Shown: piece after piece, positions 10,494 through 21,066 of the stretch
Layout of the letters: every line of letters begins with the position of its first letter
Numbering within the stretch: position 1 is the first letter of the stretch
From: Candidatus Altimarinota bacterium
GTDB lineage: Bacteria > Patescibacteriota > Gracilibacteria > BD1-5 > UBA6164
Assembly: GCA_013350285.1 (NCBI GenBank)
Contig: JAAXWG010000006.1
Coordinates: 1 to 64,000 of the forward strand
Direction of reading: 5' to 3'
Length of the DNA: 64,000 bases
Position numbers and translations under genes: made by a program
The notes under the pieces: model-generated
The model's input: the letters and a program-made list of their open reading frames with translations, nothing else
Databases searched by the model: none
Told to the model about the DNA's origin: nothing

Positions 10494-10934
10494 ATGATAT
10501 TTGAAAATGCTTATGCTTTTGATGACTCTGCATCAAGTTCAATACTTTGACAATCTTTAGAACTTTGAGATTTTATTCTCACAGCTATTTCTCTCTTTGT
10601 TTTGGTATCATGAGTTTTTTCTATTATATTTATTCTTCGGTGAGGATTACTTCTCATACTTTCTTGAGGAAAAGATGATAAAATAAAACCAGCTATTAAT
10701 ACTATTAGGTATGCAATTATAGGAATAGTTGTTACCGTTTTGACAATATTTTTCTTTCCTATACTTGGAAATTTACTTTGACTTGATGTAGAAAAATATG
10801 CACAACCAAAAAGAATTTTTGAAAAGATAGAATATATTTGAAATAAGGTATTTTGAAAAAAGAATGCAACTCTCTCTTGAGGTTCTTCTGGAACATCTAT
10901 AGATGATATGCCTTCAGACTTTTCAGATTTATAA
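10494..10934 (+). CDS. Small membrane protein, TrbC/VirB2 pilin-like architecture (146 aa)
   Basis: Not firmly assigned. The product starts MIFENAYAFDDSASSSILGQ, has a membrane helix at ~29-52, a short loop GGKDDKIKPAINTIRYA and a second helix at ~70-92 (IIGIVVTVLTIFFFPIL), then a cytoplasmic-looking, Ser/Gly-rich tail. Two close helices around a basic loop resemble TrbC/VirB2 pilins, which CPR genomes carry in several copies; a clearer VirB2-like gene lies at 62574. It follows the KH gene by 16 nt and ends inside a strong shared terminator. Several Gly codons are TGA. It could instead be an unrelated two-helix protein. Confidence 0.6.
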
Positions 10935-10978
10935 ACAAAAAATAAGTAGAAACAAAAGTTTCTGCTTATTTTTTGTTT
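10933..10978. terminator. Strong bidirectional terminator
   Basis: A 21-bp stem (10933-10953 with 10958-10978) with loop aaaa and A/T tracts on both sides. It serves the plus-strand pilin-like gene and the converging minus-strand FtsB-like gene, whose stop codon lies inside the stem. Confidence 0.85.
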
Positions 10979-11388
10979 GATTCAAAAAGGAAATATTTCC
11001 ATTTTTCATAATTTGTCATAGATTGTATTATTTTTTCTTCTGGGGAAAGAATTTTTTCATTTTCTTCTTCTCCATTTTTTTGTTTTCAATTCTCATTATT
11101 TTGAACATATTTATTGTATTTTTGTTCACTTGTAAGATAGACTACTTTTTCTCATTTATTTTTTAATCCTTGTTGTTCTTTTAAAATTTTATTTCTGTAA
11201 GCACGAGTTGTTTTATATTCCATAAGAGATTCTGCTTCATCTATTTTTAGAGATATTTCTTCATTCATAGATTTTAGATACTCTATATTTGAATTAATTT
11301 TATATTCTCTATACTTATAACTGAGGATAAGATAGATAATATAAAGAGTAATAAATAAAAGACTTAAAAATATATATTGTTTTTTCAT
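10966..11388 (-). CDS. FtsB/DivIC-like septum formation protein (140 aa)
   Basis: FtsB/DivIC proteins are bitopic divisome components that bridge FtsL and FtsQ. Here residues ~4-24 form one membrane helix (YIFLSLLFITLYIIYLIL), followed by a coiled-coil region to about residue 65 and the conserved ending motif KEQQGLKNKGEKVVYL (family form: arE.lGlvkpGE.vy). The remaining 55 residues are charged and Asn/Glu-rich, an extension beyond the usual ~105 aa. Its stop at 10966-10968 lies inside the shared terminator. It is divergent from the FecR gene, with 49 nt between starts. Sequence divergence leaves FtsB, DivIC and FtsL open as names. Confidence 0.65.
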
Positions 11389-11437
11389 TTTGTTTTTGTA
11401 AAATAACTATAAATAATTTATTCTATAATAATGAAAA

Positions 11438-12724
11438 ATGGGAAAACTTAAAAACAAATTTATACTTTTTATTGTTGGAGTAATATTTATTGTTTTATTA
11501 TTCCAATTATATCTTACTTATGCAATGAATCAAAGAGATACCAATTCATATGCTTATCTTCTTGAATGAGAAGCAACACTTAATGATCTAAATCTTATAA
11601 AAGACGAAAAAACAAAGCTAAGTAATGGAGATATTCTTTCTACAAAGGAAAAATCACTTATTGCTATAGAATGGTGAGATGGAAGTGTAACAAGAATAGG
11701 CGAAAATACTGTTTTAAAAATTCGTGAAAATTTTGTTGCTCATGATTATTCTCAAATTCGCATTTGAGCAGAAATCCTTTCATGAAAAGCTTGGTCAAAA
11801 GTGGTAAGTATGATGGGAGAAAAATCGTATTTTAAAATGTATTTTAATAATCTTGAAGCCGGAGTAAGGGGAACAAGCTTTGATATAGATTTAGATAAAG
11901 CATTTATTTATGTAAAAGATCATGAGCTAAATCTAAAAAAAGCTGATGGAAAAGAATATTTAATTGGGGAAGAGAAGCCTTTTTCTCTCAATACTTTTTC
12001 TTTTATAGAGATGCAAGAGTTTATTGATTCTTTGAGAGATGAAGCATGGCAAAATATGAACGAAACACTTGATGCAAAACGGCTAAAAGAACTTCAAAAT
12101 AAGGCAATGAAAAAGATAAATGAAACAACAATTTTTTCAAAAATAATTGAAATTTTTTCTAAAAAAGAAAAAATTATTACTCGTTTGCAAAATTGAGAAA
12201 GTTATGATGATGTAAAAAATCTTATAAATAAACTTTCCCCTGAAGAAAAAGAAAATCTTTACAAGGATATTTATTCACAGTATCAAAGTATAAATTTTGC
12301 TTCTTATAAAGATAAAGATTTATTTGATATGAAAATGAATTATAAAGATATTCTTATTTCATTGAGTCCAAATGAAGAACAAAAAGAGCTTTTTTTACAA
12401 TATAGCTTTTTTGATCTACAAGATATTGTTCAAAGTGGAGATAATTCTATGCTTGAAAAGAGTTTTGAATTTTTTAAATGACATAAAGATATTGTATCAC
12501 AAATGGATATTAATATGAGTGATTATATTGATATAGAAAATATTCCTCAATCTATGACTGCTATATTTAGTCAAAACAAAGAGTTTTTACAAGAGTTTTT
12601 TTGAAAAGGAGTGGATTGGGAAAATTTTAAATTAAAAACAAGTATAGAAGATATAAATAACAAGGCTCAAGAATGATTAGAAAAAGGAATAAATAGTATT
12701 TATAATATATTCAATAAAGAGTAA
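11438..12724 (+). CDS. FecR-domain protein, membrane anchored (428 aa)
   Basis: One N-terminal membrane helix (~residues 7-27) is followed by a FecR-like beta domain (~50-150): EGEATLNDL, LSNGDILST, RIGENTVLKI and LEAGVRGTSFDID are the usual landmarks. The remaining 280 residues are helical, rich in Asn and Lys, and match nothing I know. FecR domains in such stand-alone proteins are thought to act in extracytoplasmic sensing or scaffolding. The stop (12722-12724) is two bases before the ATG of the CHASE2-cyclase gene, so the pair is translationally coupled; FecR next to CHASE2-cyclase is a recurring arrangement in bacteria. The first ATG at 11431 is out of frame; 11438 is the start used. Confidence 0.8.
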
Positions 12725-12726
12725 AA

Positions 12727-14772
12727 ATGTTTTGAAAGTATAAAAAAAATAAGAATTTTCTCTCACTTGTCCTTTCTTTTGGAATATTTTGTATTGTATT
12801 TTTTTCAAGTAGTTTTTTTTATTCTTTTAATAAAAATATACAAAATTTTTATTATACATTGAGAGATGAGCTTTTTGAAAAAAAAGCCAATAAAAATATA
12901 GTTGTTGTAGAAATAGATGAAAAAACACTTAAAAATTTATGAAGATTTCCATTTGAAAGAACTTTTTATATTCCTGTAATAGAAAATCTCAAAAAGGCAA
13001 AAGTAGGAGTGATAGGATTTGATATTATTTTTGCAGATAAAACGGAAACCCCTATAGACAATAGTCTTGCTTTGGCATTTTCTCAAGCAGGAAATGTTGT
13101 TATAGGAAATGCAATTCTTGATAACTGACAAGTAGAAGAGCTTCTTCCTCTTTTTTCAAATAATGTTTTAAAAGAATGATTTTTTCCTCCTTTGATAGAT
13201 GTAAGAAATAATACAGTTTATTCTCTTGAGCCATTTTTTAAGAGAGCAAATAGATATTATGAACATTTTTCTCTTGCATTACTTGAAAGTTTTTATAATT
13301 ATTCAAGGGAAAAAAGAGAATATACTCCAAAGTATGATAATAAATTTTATTATTGAGGAAATAGTATCAAGATACCATTTTCACAAGAAGGGAAAAAGGA
13401 AGTTCTCATTAATTTTATAAATTCTCATAAATTTCAAAGATTTTCTTTTTATGATATGTATGATACAGAAAGTTTTAAAACCCTCCAAAAGAGTTTTGAT
13501 TTTAAGGATAAAATAGTGATTATATGAACGGCTACAAAAGGAATTAAGGATGTATTTATGACACCAAATGGAATAGAATATGGAGTATATATTCATGCAA
13601 ATTTTCTTAACACTATTTTAAATAGAGATTATCTTATTTATTTTAATAATACACTTGAATGGATTTTGATATTTTGTCTTATAATATTATCCGTTTATTT
13701 CAATTTAAGCCGTTCTTCATATATTCTTATTTGGAGTAATATTGCTATAATTGTTATTTTTCTTCTTATACTTCCTATTATCATAATATGATTTACAAAT
13801 ATTATTATAAATCATCCAAGCGAAATACTTTTTGCACTTTTTGTTTCTCTGAGTTCTTCAAATATTACTAAGTATATCATAGAAAACAAAGAAAAAATAA
13901 AGCTAAATAAAGCACTTTCTGAATATGTATCAAAAGATATTGCACAAGAAATTATTTCTTGAGAAGGTCTTGTTAATCTTGATGGAGCTGAAAAAAATAT
14001 AGCTATTCTTTTTTCAGACATTGAGGGATTTACAACAATGTCAGAAGATTTTTCACCTCAAGAACTTGTTGCTTTTTTGAGGGAATATTTACAAGTGATG
14101 TCAGATATAATTATAGAACAAAGATGATTTATAAATAAATATGAATGAGATGCTATAATGGCTCTTTGGGGATCTTTTTGATATGAAGATACAATGCTAG
14201 AAGATGCTTGTAATACTGCTCTTTTACAGATTTCTTCTCTTAAAGAATTAAATAAAATATGGCAAGAAAGAGAAATCTCTCCAGTAAATATAAGAATAGG
14301 AATCCATACAGGAAAAGCAATACTTGGGAATATTGGAGCAAAATGAAAAAAACTTGAATTTACGGCTCTTGGGGATAGTGTAAATCTCGCATCTCGTCTT
14401 GAATGAGTAAATAAATATTATGGGACAAATATATGTGTGAGCGAAGATGTTTTTGAATGAGTAAAAAATATATATGAGTTTCGTTTTCTTGATAAAATAC
14501 GAGTAAAGGGAAAGAAAATAGCTATAAATATTTATGAACTTCTTGCTAGAAAATGAGAAATATCAAAAGAAAAAAGAGAAATAATTGAAATATTTCAAAC
14601 AGGGCTTGATTTTTATTTTTCTTTTAATTTTAAAAAAGCAAAAACTATTTTTACTAGATTATTAAAACTGTGAGATAAGCCAAGTGAAGAATATGTGAAA
14701 CGATGCGATTTTTTTATAAAAAATCCTCCACCCCCTGATTGGGACAAGGTTTGGCAGATGATAAATAAATAA
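12727..14772 (+). CDS. CHASE2 sensor / class III adenylate (or guanylate) cyclase (681 aa)
   Basis: A membrane receptor cyclase making cAMP or cGMP. After an N-terminal helix (~14-34), a CHASE2 extracytoplasmic sensor spans ~40-300 (IVVVEIDEKTLKNLGRFPF..., VGVIGFDIIFAD, KIVIIGTATKGIKDVF). A cluster of helices follows (~315-395), then the cyclase domain (~425-600). Catalytic features: metal-binding Asp in FSDIEGFTTMSE (~430) and in KYEGDAIMALWG (~470), and ALGDSVNLASRLE (~547-559) with the Asn/Arg pair. A Lys before EGDA fits adenylate cyclase, but specificity is not certain. A C-terminal region of ~70 residues may be TPR-like. Many Gly are TGA. Coupled to the FecR gene just upstream. Confidence 0.9.
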
Positions 14773-14798
14773 AAAAAGGAGAACTCTCTCCTTTTTTT
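14771..14798. terminator. Bidirectional terminator between the cyclase gene and typA
   Basis: Hairpin ggaga/tctcc with four-base loop, flanked by A7 upstream and T7 downstream, so it reads as a terminator on both strands for the converging genes. Confidence 0.8.
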
Positions 14799-14801
14799 AT
14801 T

Positions 14802-16595
14802 TTATCTACTATATTTTTTTCTTTCATTTTCTGTGAGATATTTTTTTCTGAGTCTTATACTTTCAGGAGTTACTTCTACATATTCATCTGGTCCAATATA
14901 ATCAATTGCTTCTTCAAGAGTCATTATTTTTGGAGGAGTAAGTCTTAGAGCTTCATCTGTTCCAGAGGCTCTGATATTTGTAAGTTGTTTATTTTTACAA
15001 GGATTTACTGTTAAATCACCTCATTTAAGATGTTCTCCAATAATCATTCCTTCATATATTTCTGTTGCTGGATTTACAAAAATAGGTCCTCTTTCTTGAA
15101 GTTTCCAGAGGCTATATGCCATTGTTACCCCTCTTTCCCCACTTATCATTGATCCAACCTCTCTTTTTTCAATAGGTCCTTTATAAGGAGCATATTCTTC
15201 AAAAGCACTCGTGAGAATTCCTTCTCATTTTGTAAGAGTTGTAAACTCAGATTTAAAACCAAGAAGTCACCTTGTTGGAACTTTGAACTCAAGACTTGTT
15301 TGTCAATTTTCATCCATCATATTTACCATTTCTCCTTTTCTTTTTCCAAGTCTTTCTATTATTGATCAAGCAGATTCACTTGGAAGTAAAACAGAAACTC
15401 TTTCTATAGGTTCAAGTTTTTCTCCGTTTTCTTCATGCATAATAACCATTGGAGACCCAACTTGAAGTTCATACCCTTCTCTTCTCATTGTCTCTATAAG
15501 TACAGAAAGATGAAGTTCTCCTCTTCCAGAAACATTAAAATTATCTCAAGAATCAAAGTCTATTTTTAATCCAACATTTGTTTCTAACTCTCTTTCAAGC
15601 CTATCTCTTATTTGTCTACTTGTTACAAATTTCCCCTCTTTTCCAGCAAATGGAGAATTATTAACGAGAAATTCCATTTTAAGAGTTGGTTCGTCAATAT
15701 TAATAGCAGGAAGAGCTTCTATATCAATACTTTGAGCAATGGTTTCTCCTACATAAATATCAGGAATTCCCGCAAGAGTTACAATATCTCCCGCAAGAGC
15801 TTCAATTGCTTTAACTTTTTTTAATCATTCATTTGTGAGTATTTCTGCAATTTTTCATTTTCTTTTAGCTCCTTCATTAGAAGTAATAAATACTTCTTGT
15901 CCTACTTTCACTTTTCATTCAGATACTCTTCCAATAGCAAGTCTTCATAAAAAATTATCATATCCAAGATTTGCTACTTGCATTCTAAAAGGTTTTTCTG
16001 TATCATTTGTAGCCTCTTCTACTTTTTCCATTATTACATCAAAAAGAGGAGTAATATTTGTAGAAGTATCACTGAGTTCTTTTTTAGCAATTCATTCTCT
16101 TGCTATTGTATAACAAACAGAAAAATCAAGTTGTTCATCTGTTGCACCAAGCTGAACAAATAAATCAAAAAGTTGATCTATTACCCAAGAAGGTCTTGCT
16201 GTTGGTTTATCTATCTTATTAATAACTACTATTGGTTTGAGACCAAGTTGAAGAGATTTTCTCAAGACAAATTTTGTTTGAGGCATTGGTCATTCATAGG
16301 CATCTACAACGAGTAAAACACAATCTACCATACGAAGAACTCTTTCTACTTCACTTCAAAAATCAGCATGTCATGGAGTATCCACGATATTAATTTTATT
16401 TTCTTTATAAAAGATAGAAGTATTTTTTGCATAAATCGTAATACCTCTTTCTCTTTCTTGATCGTTTGAGTCCATAACTCTTTCCTCAACAGATTCATTT
16501 TCTCTAAAAGTTCCACTTTGCTTAAGCATTGCATCTACAAGAGTGGTTTTCCCATGATCAACATGGGCAATAATAGCAACATTTCTAAAAGACAT
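14802..16595 (-). CDS. typA: GTPase TypA/BipA
   Basis: TypA/BipA is an EF-G-like translational GTPase that binds ribosomes under stress and aids 50S assembly. The 597-aa length is typical. The N terminus reads [23 protein letters not shown] (P-loop ~9-18), followed by [31 protein letters not shown] and [12 protein letters not shown], all standard; the C terminus ends [23 protein letters not shown], the BipA tail. TGA-Gly lies at invariant sites including DTPGHADFG. It is a single gene with a hairpin in its leader region (16636-16654). Confidence 0.97.
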
Positions 16596-16635
16596 AAAAA
16601 TAATGTAAAATGTAAATTAAAATAAGTAATGAAAA

Positions 16636-16654
16636 CCGGACTTAAAAAGTCCGG
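16636..16654. other. G+C-rich hairpin upstream of typA
   Basis: Perfect 8-bp inverted repeat ccggactt/aagtccgg with loop aaa, 40 nt upstream of the typA start on the minus strand. On that strand it is followed by ggttttcatt. It could be a leader attenuator or a second terminator for rpsR transcripts; the sequence does not decide. Confidence 0.5.
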
Positions 16655-16711
16655 ACTTTTAAAACGAGGGAATTGTATATAAAAAAAGAAAAAAGTAAAT
16701 AGAAAAATAAT

Positions 16712-16740
16712 AAAAAAAATCTTCAACTGAAGATTTTTTT
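16712..16740 (-). terminator. Terminator after rpsR
   Basis: Stem aaaatcttca/tgaagatttt with flanking A and T runs, 11 nt beyond the rpsR stop. It ends the rpsF-ssb-rpsR transcript. Confidence 0.75.
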
Positions 16741-16750
16741 ATATCAAATA

Positions 16751-16969
16751 TTATCTATTTGGATTAAAGCTTTTTACAAAAGGAAGTAAGGCCATAATTC
16801 TTGCTCTTTTTATTGCTTGAGAGAGCCTTTTTTGATTTTTTAAACTTACTCAAGAGTAATATCTTGGAATAATTTTTCAAAATTTTGTAATGTATTTACT
16901 TAAAAGTTCAACATTTTTATAATCTATTTCAATTCCTTCTAGAGGACAAGGTTTTTTAGCTATAGCCAT
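16751..16969 (-). CDS. rpsR: 30S ribosomal protein S18 (bS18)
   Basis: The 72-aa product opens MAIAKKPCPLEGIEIDYKNV, then LLSKYITKFGKIIPRYYSG (the Gly from TGA) and ends LPFVKSFNPNR, the S18 signature. S18 binds the 30S platform with S6. It is the last gene of rpsF-ssb-rpsR on the minus strand. The usual fourth gene rplI (L9) is absent from this position. Confidence 0.96.
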
Positions 16970-17076
16970 AATTAATTTTTTAAAGGTTAAAAGTTTTAGT
17001 TTAAAAAGTATTCGGGTATAAAAGCAAATTTTTTATTTGCTAACTTTATAATTTCCTTTTAAACTTATTTAATTTT

Positions 17077-17490
17077 TTAGAATTTATCTTCAACATCAAT
17101 TTCATCATCTACTAAATCATGAGCAATTCATAAATCTTCAACTTCTCAATCAAAATCAGATCTTTTATTTAAGAAAATGAGATTAGAAACAACAACTTCT
17201 GTTTTATAGATTTTATTGTTTTCATCTTTTTCTATAACTCTTGTTCTGAGTCTTCCTTCGACATAGATAAGTTTTCATTTTAAAAGAAAGCTTTCAATTC
17301 TCTCAGCAAGATTTCCCCAAGCAACACAATTATGGAACTCTGATTCGCTTTTATTTTCTCATTCAGAAGTTTTATAATATCTATTTGTCGCAAGAGTGAA
17401 AAGAGCAATTTTTTTGTTATTTTCAGTATTTTTTATTGATGGATCTCTTGTAACATTACCAATTAAGATAACTTTGTTAACTGTTCTCAT
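17077..17490 (-). CDS. ssb: Single-stranded DNA-binding protein
   Basis: A 137-aa OB-fold protein that coats single-stranded DNA in replication and repair. It begins MRTVNKVILIGNVTRDPSI and continues FTLATNRYYKTSGENK, HNCVAWGNLAERIESFLLKGKLIYVEGRL, all family landmarks (OB fold ~1-108). The acidic C-terminal tail is short and ends VDVED-type residues then KF; it lacks the usual exact DDDIPF partner-binding tip. It lies between rpsF and rpsR as in most bacteria. Confidence 0.95.
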
Positions 17491-17514
17491 TCAAAAAAAA
17501 TTAATAAATTAAAA

Positions 17515-17802
17515 TTAAGAATCTTGTTTAACAAACATATTCCTCCATACTTTTTTTAAAAGATTTATTGTATTTGTTAATTCTTTTAGTTTAGAGCCTT
17601 CTAACTCTATTTGCAATAAAACATAAAATCATACATCTGATTTATTAATCTTATATGCAAGTTTTTTCTCTCACCAAACATCTTCTTTTTCTATACTACC
17701 AGCATTATCTGTAATAGTTTTTTTTATTGTATCCAAAGTTGAAGTTTTTTCATCATCACTGAGTTTTGGATCAAGAATAAGCATAAGTTCATATTTATTC
17801 AT
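17515..17802 (-). CDS. rpsF: 30S ribosomal protein S6 (bS6)
   Basis: A 95-aa S6: MNKYELMLILDPKLSDDEK at the start, DVWGEKKLAYKINKSDVGFYVLL in the middle and a C-terminal helix KELTNTINLLKKVWRNMFVK. It heads the rpsF-ssb-rpsR operon (gap to ssb 24 nt). S6 forms a heterodimer with S18 on the 30S platform. TGA provides Gly in VWGEKK and in DVGFY. Confidence 0.95.
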
Positions 17803-17960
17803 ATTTTCCTATGGGTTAATATCTTTATAAGTTTTTATAAAGAAGGATTTAAAATAAAAGCTTTCTGCAAAAGCTTCTGCTTATTCTAAAAAAAATTTTT
17901 TTTTTGTCAAAAGTATTTTATTTTTATAATAGGGGAAAATACTTATTTAATTATATCTTT

Positions 17961-18839
17961 ATGCAAGAAGGAGAAGAAAATTTAACACAGATAATAAAGT
18001 ATGTTGGATATGTTTGTATTATAGGGAGACCAAATACAGGAAAATCTACATTTCTCAATACTCTTTTATGAGAAAAGGTCGCAATTACTACAAATGTTCC
18101 TCAAACAACAAGAAATAAAATTTTATGAATTTATAATGATGAAGATAGTCAAATTATTTTTTTTGATACTCCTTGAATTCATAAATCTGAAAATTTTTTT
18201 AATCAAGAAATAAATTCTCAGGCTCTTTCTTCTTTGAGTGAATGAGATATAATTTTATATTTTATAGATTCTACAAGAGATGCTTGAGAAGAAGAAAAGT
18301 ATATAGAAGAAATATTGAAAAATTTAGAAAAACCAATTATAAAAGTGTATACAAAAATAGATATTTTAACAAAAAAAGATATTCCTCAATGAGAAAATAT
18401 AGTTACAATTTCGTCACTTAAAAAATTAGGATTTGATGAGCTTTTGAAAAAAATAAAGACATATCTCCCAAAATGACATCCATACTATCCAGAAGATTAT
18501 TTTACCTTTCAAACGATGGACTTCAGAATAAGTGAAATAATAAGAGAAAAAATATTTTTGCATACAAAACAAGAACTTCCTCATAGTATTTTTGTGGAAA
18601 TAGAAGAAATAGAAGAACAAGAAAATCTTATACGAATAATTTCTTATATATATACTGAAACGGAGAGTCAAAAATATATAATTATAGGAAAGGCTTGAAG
18701 CCTACTTTCTCAGATAGGAAAAGAATCTCGTCTTGATTTAGAAAATATTTTTTGAAAAAAAATATTTCTCTCTCTCAGAGTAAAAGTCTCTCCTAAATGG
18801 AGAAAAAATGAAATAATTGCAAAAAAAATATTACAATAA
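17961..18839 (+). CDS. era: GTPase Era
   Basis: Era is a Ras-like GTPase with a C-terminal KH domain that chaperones the 3' end of 16S rRNA. The 292-aa product shows G1 GRPNTGKSTFLNTLLGEKVA (~22-40), G2 TTNVPQTTRNKILG, G3 DTPGIHK (Gly by TGA) and G4 TKID, then the KH domain with IFVEIEEIEE and the ending RVKVSPKWRKNEIIAKKIL. The 16S 3' end it recognises is altered in this genome (see findings), which makes its KH domain worth comparing. It is a single gene, convergent with the thioredoxin-fold gene through a shared terminator. Confidence 0.95.
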
Positions 18840-18868
18840 AAGGAGTCTTTTTAAGACTCCTTTTATTA
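18837..18868. terminator. Bidirectional terminator between era and the thiol oxidoreductase gene
   Basis: Stem aaaggagtctt/aagactccttt with loop tt, T run downstream and A run upstream. It overlaps the era stop codon. Confidence 0.8.
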
Positions 18869-18882
18869 TTTTAATAACAAAA

Positions 18883-19896
18883 TTATTGTAATAATTTATC
18901 TATTACATCATTAAACATTTGAGTAGGAAGAGCTCAGCTTAATATTTCATATTCTCAAGTTTCGTTATTTATGATAACATTTCAAGGAGTTCCATTTATT
19001 CAAAAAGATTGAGCTCATCTCATCATTTGATTTTTCACTTTTTCAGCATATTTATGACTCTCAAGACAAGAATTAAGTTTTTCTTTTTCTACACCAAGTT
19101 TTACAGCCTCATCTACAAGAAAGCTCTGAGTAGAGTTTTCTTTTGTATAACTTTCTTTTGCAAGTGCATAAAAACTATCAGATCATGATATTTCTCCTAC
19201 ACATTCAAGTATTTCTGCTCAAACTTGAGCATTTTGATGAAAATCAAGAGGAAAGTGATTAAATATTTTATTAATTTTTTCACCATATTTTGTCATTACT
19301 TCTTCTATAGTTCCAGAATTGTGGAATTTTGCACAAAAAGGACATTCTAAGTCAGAGTATTCAAGCCAAGTAATAGAAGCTTCTTTATTTCCATTTATGT
19401 AAGAATCCTCTTTTATACTCTTAAGCACCTCTTTATCTATAAGTAAAAATCATTTATCACTTCTTTTTGCAAAAGGATCAAAACTAGAACCAACTTGGAG
19501 AGAATAAGTTTTATCTGGAAGTTCTGTAAGAAATTTTTTCATACTTCCCTCACCATCATTTATATTATTTGAAGAAAAAACAAAAACAGGAAGATATTTT
19601 ATACTATTTTTTGTTATATAATCACTTACTCATGCATCAGAAAAATCTTTTTCTATAAATTTTGCTCCTGTTAAGAAAGGAACTTGTTTTAATTGGGCAA
19701 GTATTTCAGCAGTACTACAATTTGTACATCTTTTATCTCCTATTATAGTTATTTCTAGTTTTTTTGTTCCAACTGCTCAAATTGCTCAATCTTTTCCTTT
19801 AAACATAAATAAAATAAGAGCAAGAATCACAACAACAAGTATTCCTATAATAATGTAGAGGATATTGTCACGAAGAGGGCATTTTTTTTGTGTCAT
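18883..19896 (-). CDS. DsbA-family thiol-disulfide oxidoreductase with an extra thioredoxin-like domain (337 aa)
   Basis: A single membrane helix (~13-35) anchors the protein, so its domains lie outside the membrane. The N-terminal soluble domain (~45-150) has KRCTNCSTAEILAQL, a CxxC at ~55 in a glutaredoxin-like setting. The C-terminal domain (~160-335) is DsbA/DsbG-like: TWLEYSDLECPFCAKFH with CPFC at ~184, then FHQNAQVGAEILECVGE and the cis-Pro region GINGTPGNVIINN. Such proteins form or isomerise disulfides in exported proteins; in CPR they are candidates for surface-protein maturation. Two CxxC centres in one chain suggest internal electron relay (inference). Several Gly are TGA. Confidence 0.85.
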
Positions 19897-19926
19897 AATA
19901 AAATTATTAAAAATAAGTATTTTAAA

Positions 19927-20001
19927 TGGTATCCCCAGCAGGAATCGAACCTACATCTGCCCCTTAGGAGGGGGCTGTTCTATCCATTGAACTATGAGGA
20001 C
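19927..20001 (-). tRNA. tRNA-Arg (CCT)
   Basis: A 75-nt cloverleaf on the minus strand with encoded CCA. Acceptor gtcctca pairs with tggggat through wobbles; anticodon loop ctcctaa gives CCT, reading AGG. Confidence 0.93.
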
Positions 20002-20067
20002 ACATAAAAACAAGTGTATCTTTTTTCTTTTTGAAAGCAAATTGAATACAAAAAATAAAAGAAACAC

Positions 20068-20640
20068 TTATCCTATCTTCATAAACCAAATTACTGCTGT
20101 AAGAATAAGAAGAAGAACTAAAAAAATAATCATAATGTTATTAGTATTTTTTTCATATTTTAGTTCTTTTGCAAGTTTACTTTTTTCTTTCTTAAGATTT
20201 TCAACTTCTCAAGAAAGGTATCATTTTGATTCTTCTAAAAGGAATTGAGATTTTTTAAAATCCATTAAAGAAATAGAATTTTTTGCTATTTCTTCAGCTT
20301 TTCAAAGTCTCAAAGAAAGAGTTTGTATGATATCATCTTTTTTTTGTATTTCTTGTCTTAAATCTTCATAAATAGTTGTTAATATTTTTTCACTTTGTTT
20401 TTCTTGTTGAATTGCTTTTGTTTGAATTATTTCCTCCCTGTCTTCTTTGTCTACTTTGATAGGAATAATTACTTCTTGATTCAGTCCATTATTTTTCATA
20501 CTTTCTATATCATTATTGTTTATATAAATTATCTTTCCATCCTTTTTAGATCTTAGTTTTCAAGCCTTTATATATCTGTCTACACTTCTTGTCGATATAT
20601 TTAATACATCGGCAGCCTCTTGTCTTGTAAGTTTGTACAT
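20068..20640 (-). CDS. Membrane-anchored helix-turn-helix protein with coiled coil (190 aa)
   Basis: The N terminus MYKLTRQEAADVLNISTRSVDRYIKAGKLRS is an excisionase/MerR-type helix-turn-helix (~1-50) with the beta-wing KKDGKIIYINNNDI. A long coiled coil follows (~60-160, many E, K, Q), and the last ~25 residues form a membrane helix (NIMIIFLVLLLILTAVIWF). This tail-anchored order, DNA-binding head, rod and membrane anchor, would hold DNA near the membrane. A palindrome overlapping a TATAAT lies 24 nt upstream and could be its operator. Whether it is a regulator or a DNA-segregation or anchoring factor is unknown. Confidence 0.8.
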
Positions 20641-20663
20641 TATTATGTTTTTAATGAATAAAA

Positions 20664-20680
20664 TTGTCTATAATGGACAA
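20664..20680. promoter_or_regulatory. Palindrome overlapping a -10-like box upstream of the HTH gene
   Basis: TTGTC-TATAATG-GACAA: 5-bp perfect arms, six of seven when extended, centred on TATAAT, 24 nt upstream of the HTH gene start. This is a plausible operator for autoregulation; not proven. Confidence 0.4.
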
Positions 20681-20782
20681 AGCATAAGAAAAAAATAAAA
20701 CATTTCAAATTTTTTAGAGTGAGCTTAGTAGAAAAATACTAATTTTATGTAAGAATATATTTTTATTTTTTTAGCAAAAAAA

Positions 20783-20810
20783 TTTGACTAATATTTAAAA
20801 TACTTATAAT
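20783..20810 (+). promoter_or_regulatory. Promoter of the tRNA-Glu/tRNA-fMet unit
   Basis: TTTGAC (20783-20788) and a perfect TATAAT (20805-20810) with a 16-nt spacer, ending 20 nt before tRNA-Glu. Confidence 0.6.
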
Positions 20811-20830
20811 GAGCAAGCTTTATATTTTAT

Positions 20831-20905
20831 GCGGCTATCGTCTAGTGGTTAGGACATCGGGTTTTCATCCCGGTAACCGGAGTTCAATTCTCCGTAGCCG
20901 TACCA
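20831..20905 (+). tRNA. tRNA-Glu (TTC)
   Basis: A 75-nt cloverleaf with encoded CCA. Acceptor gcggcta pairs with tagccgt; loop ttttcat gives anticodon TTC. Confidence 0.94.
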
Positions 20906-20914
20906 TTTTTATAC

Positions 20915-20989
20915 CGCGGAGTAGAGAAGTGGTATCTCGCCAGGCTCATAACCTGGAGGCCGTAGGTTCGATTCCTACCTCCGCAACCA
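20915..20989 (+). tRNA. Initiator tRNA-fMet (CAT)
   Basis: A 75-nt cloverleaf, anticodon CAT in loop ctcataa. Two initiator identity marks are present: an unpaired C1:A72 at the acceptor end (cgcggag versus ctccgca) and purine 11:pyrimidine 24 in the D stem. The usual three consecutive G:C pairs of the anticodon stem are reduced, with an A:T at 29:41. Confidence 0.9.
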
Positions 20990-21006
20990 AAAAACAATAA
21001 AACAAC

Positions 21007-21059
21007 AAAAAATGCAAAATGTAGAATAGAAAAAATTTTTATTTTGCATTTTGCATTTT
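21007..21059. terminator. A/T-rich inverted repeat between tRNA-fMet and tRNA-Met
   Basis: Arms near 21009-21021 (aaaatgcaaaatg) and 21043-21059 (ttttgcattttgcatttt) can pair. It may be a terminator or a spacer hairpin; the 3' arm carries two overlapping copies of the complement. Confidence 0.4.
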
Positions 21060-21066
21060 AATTTAT

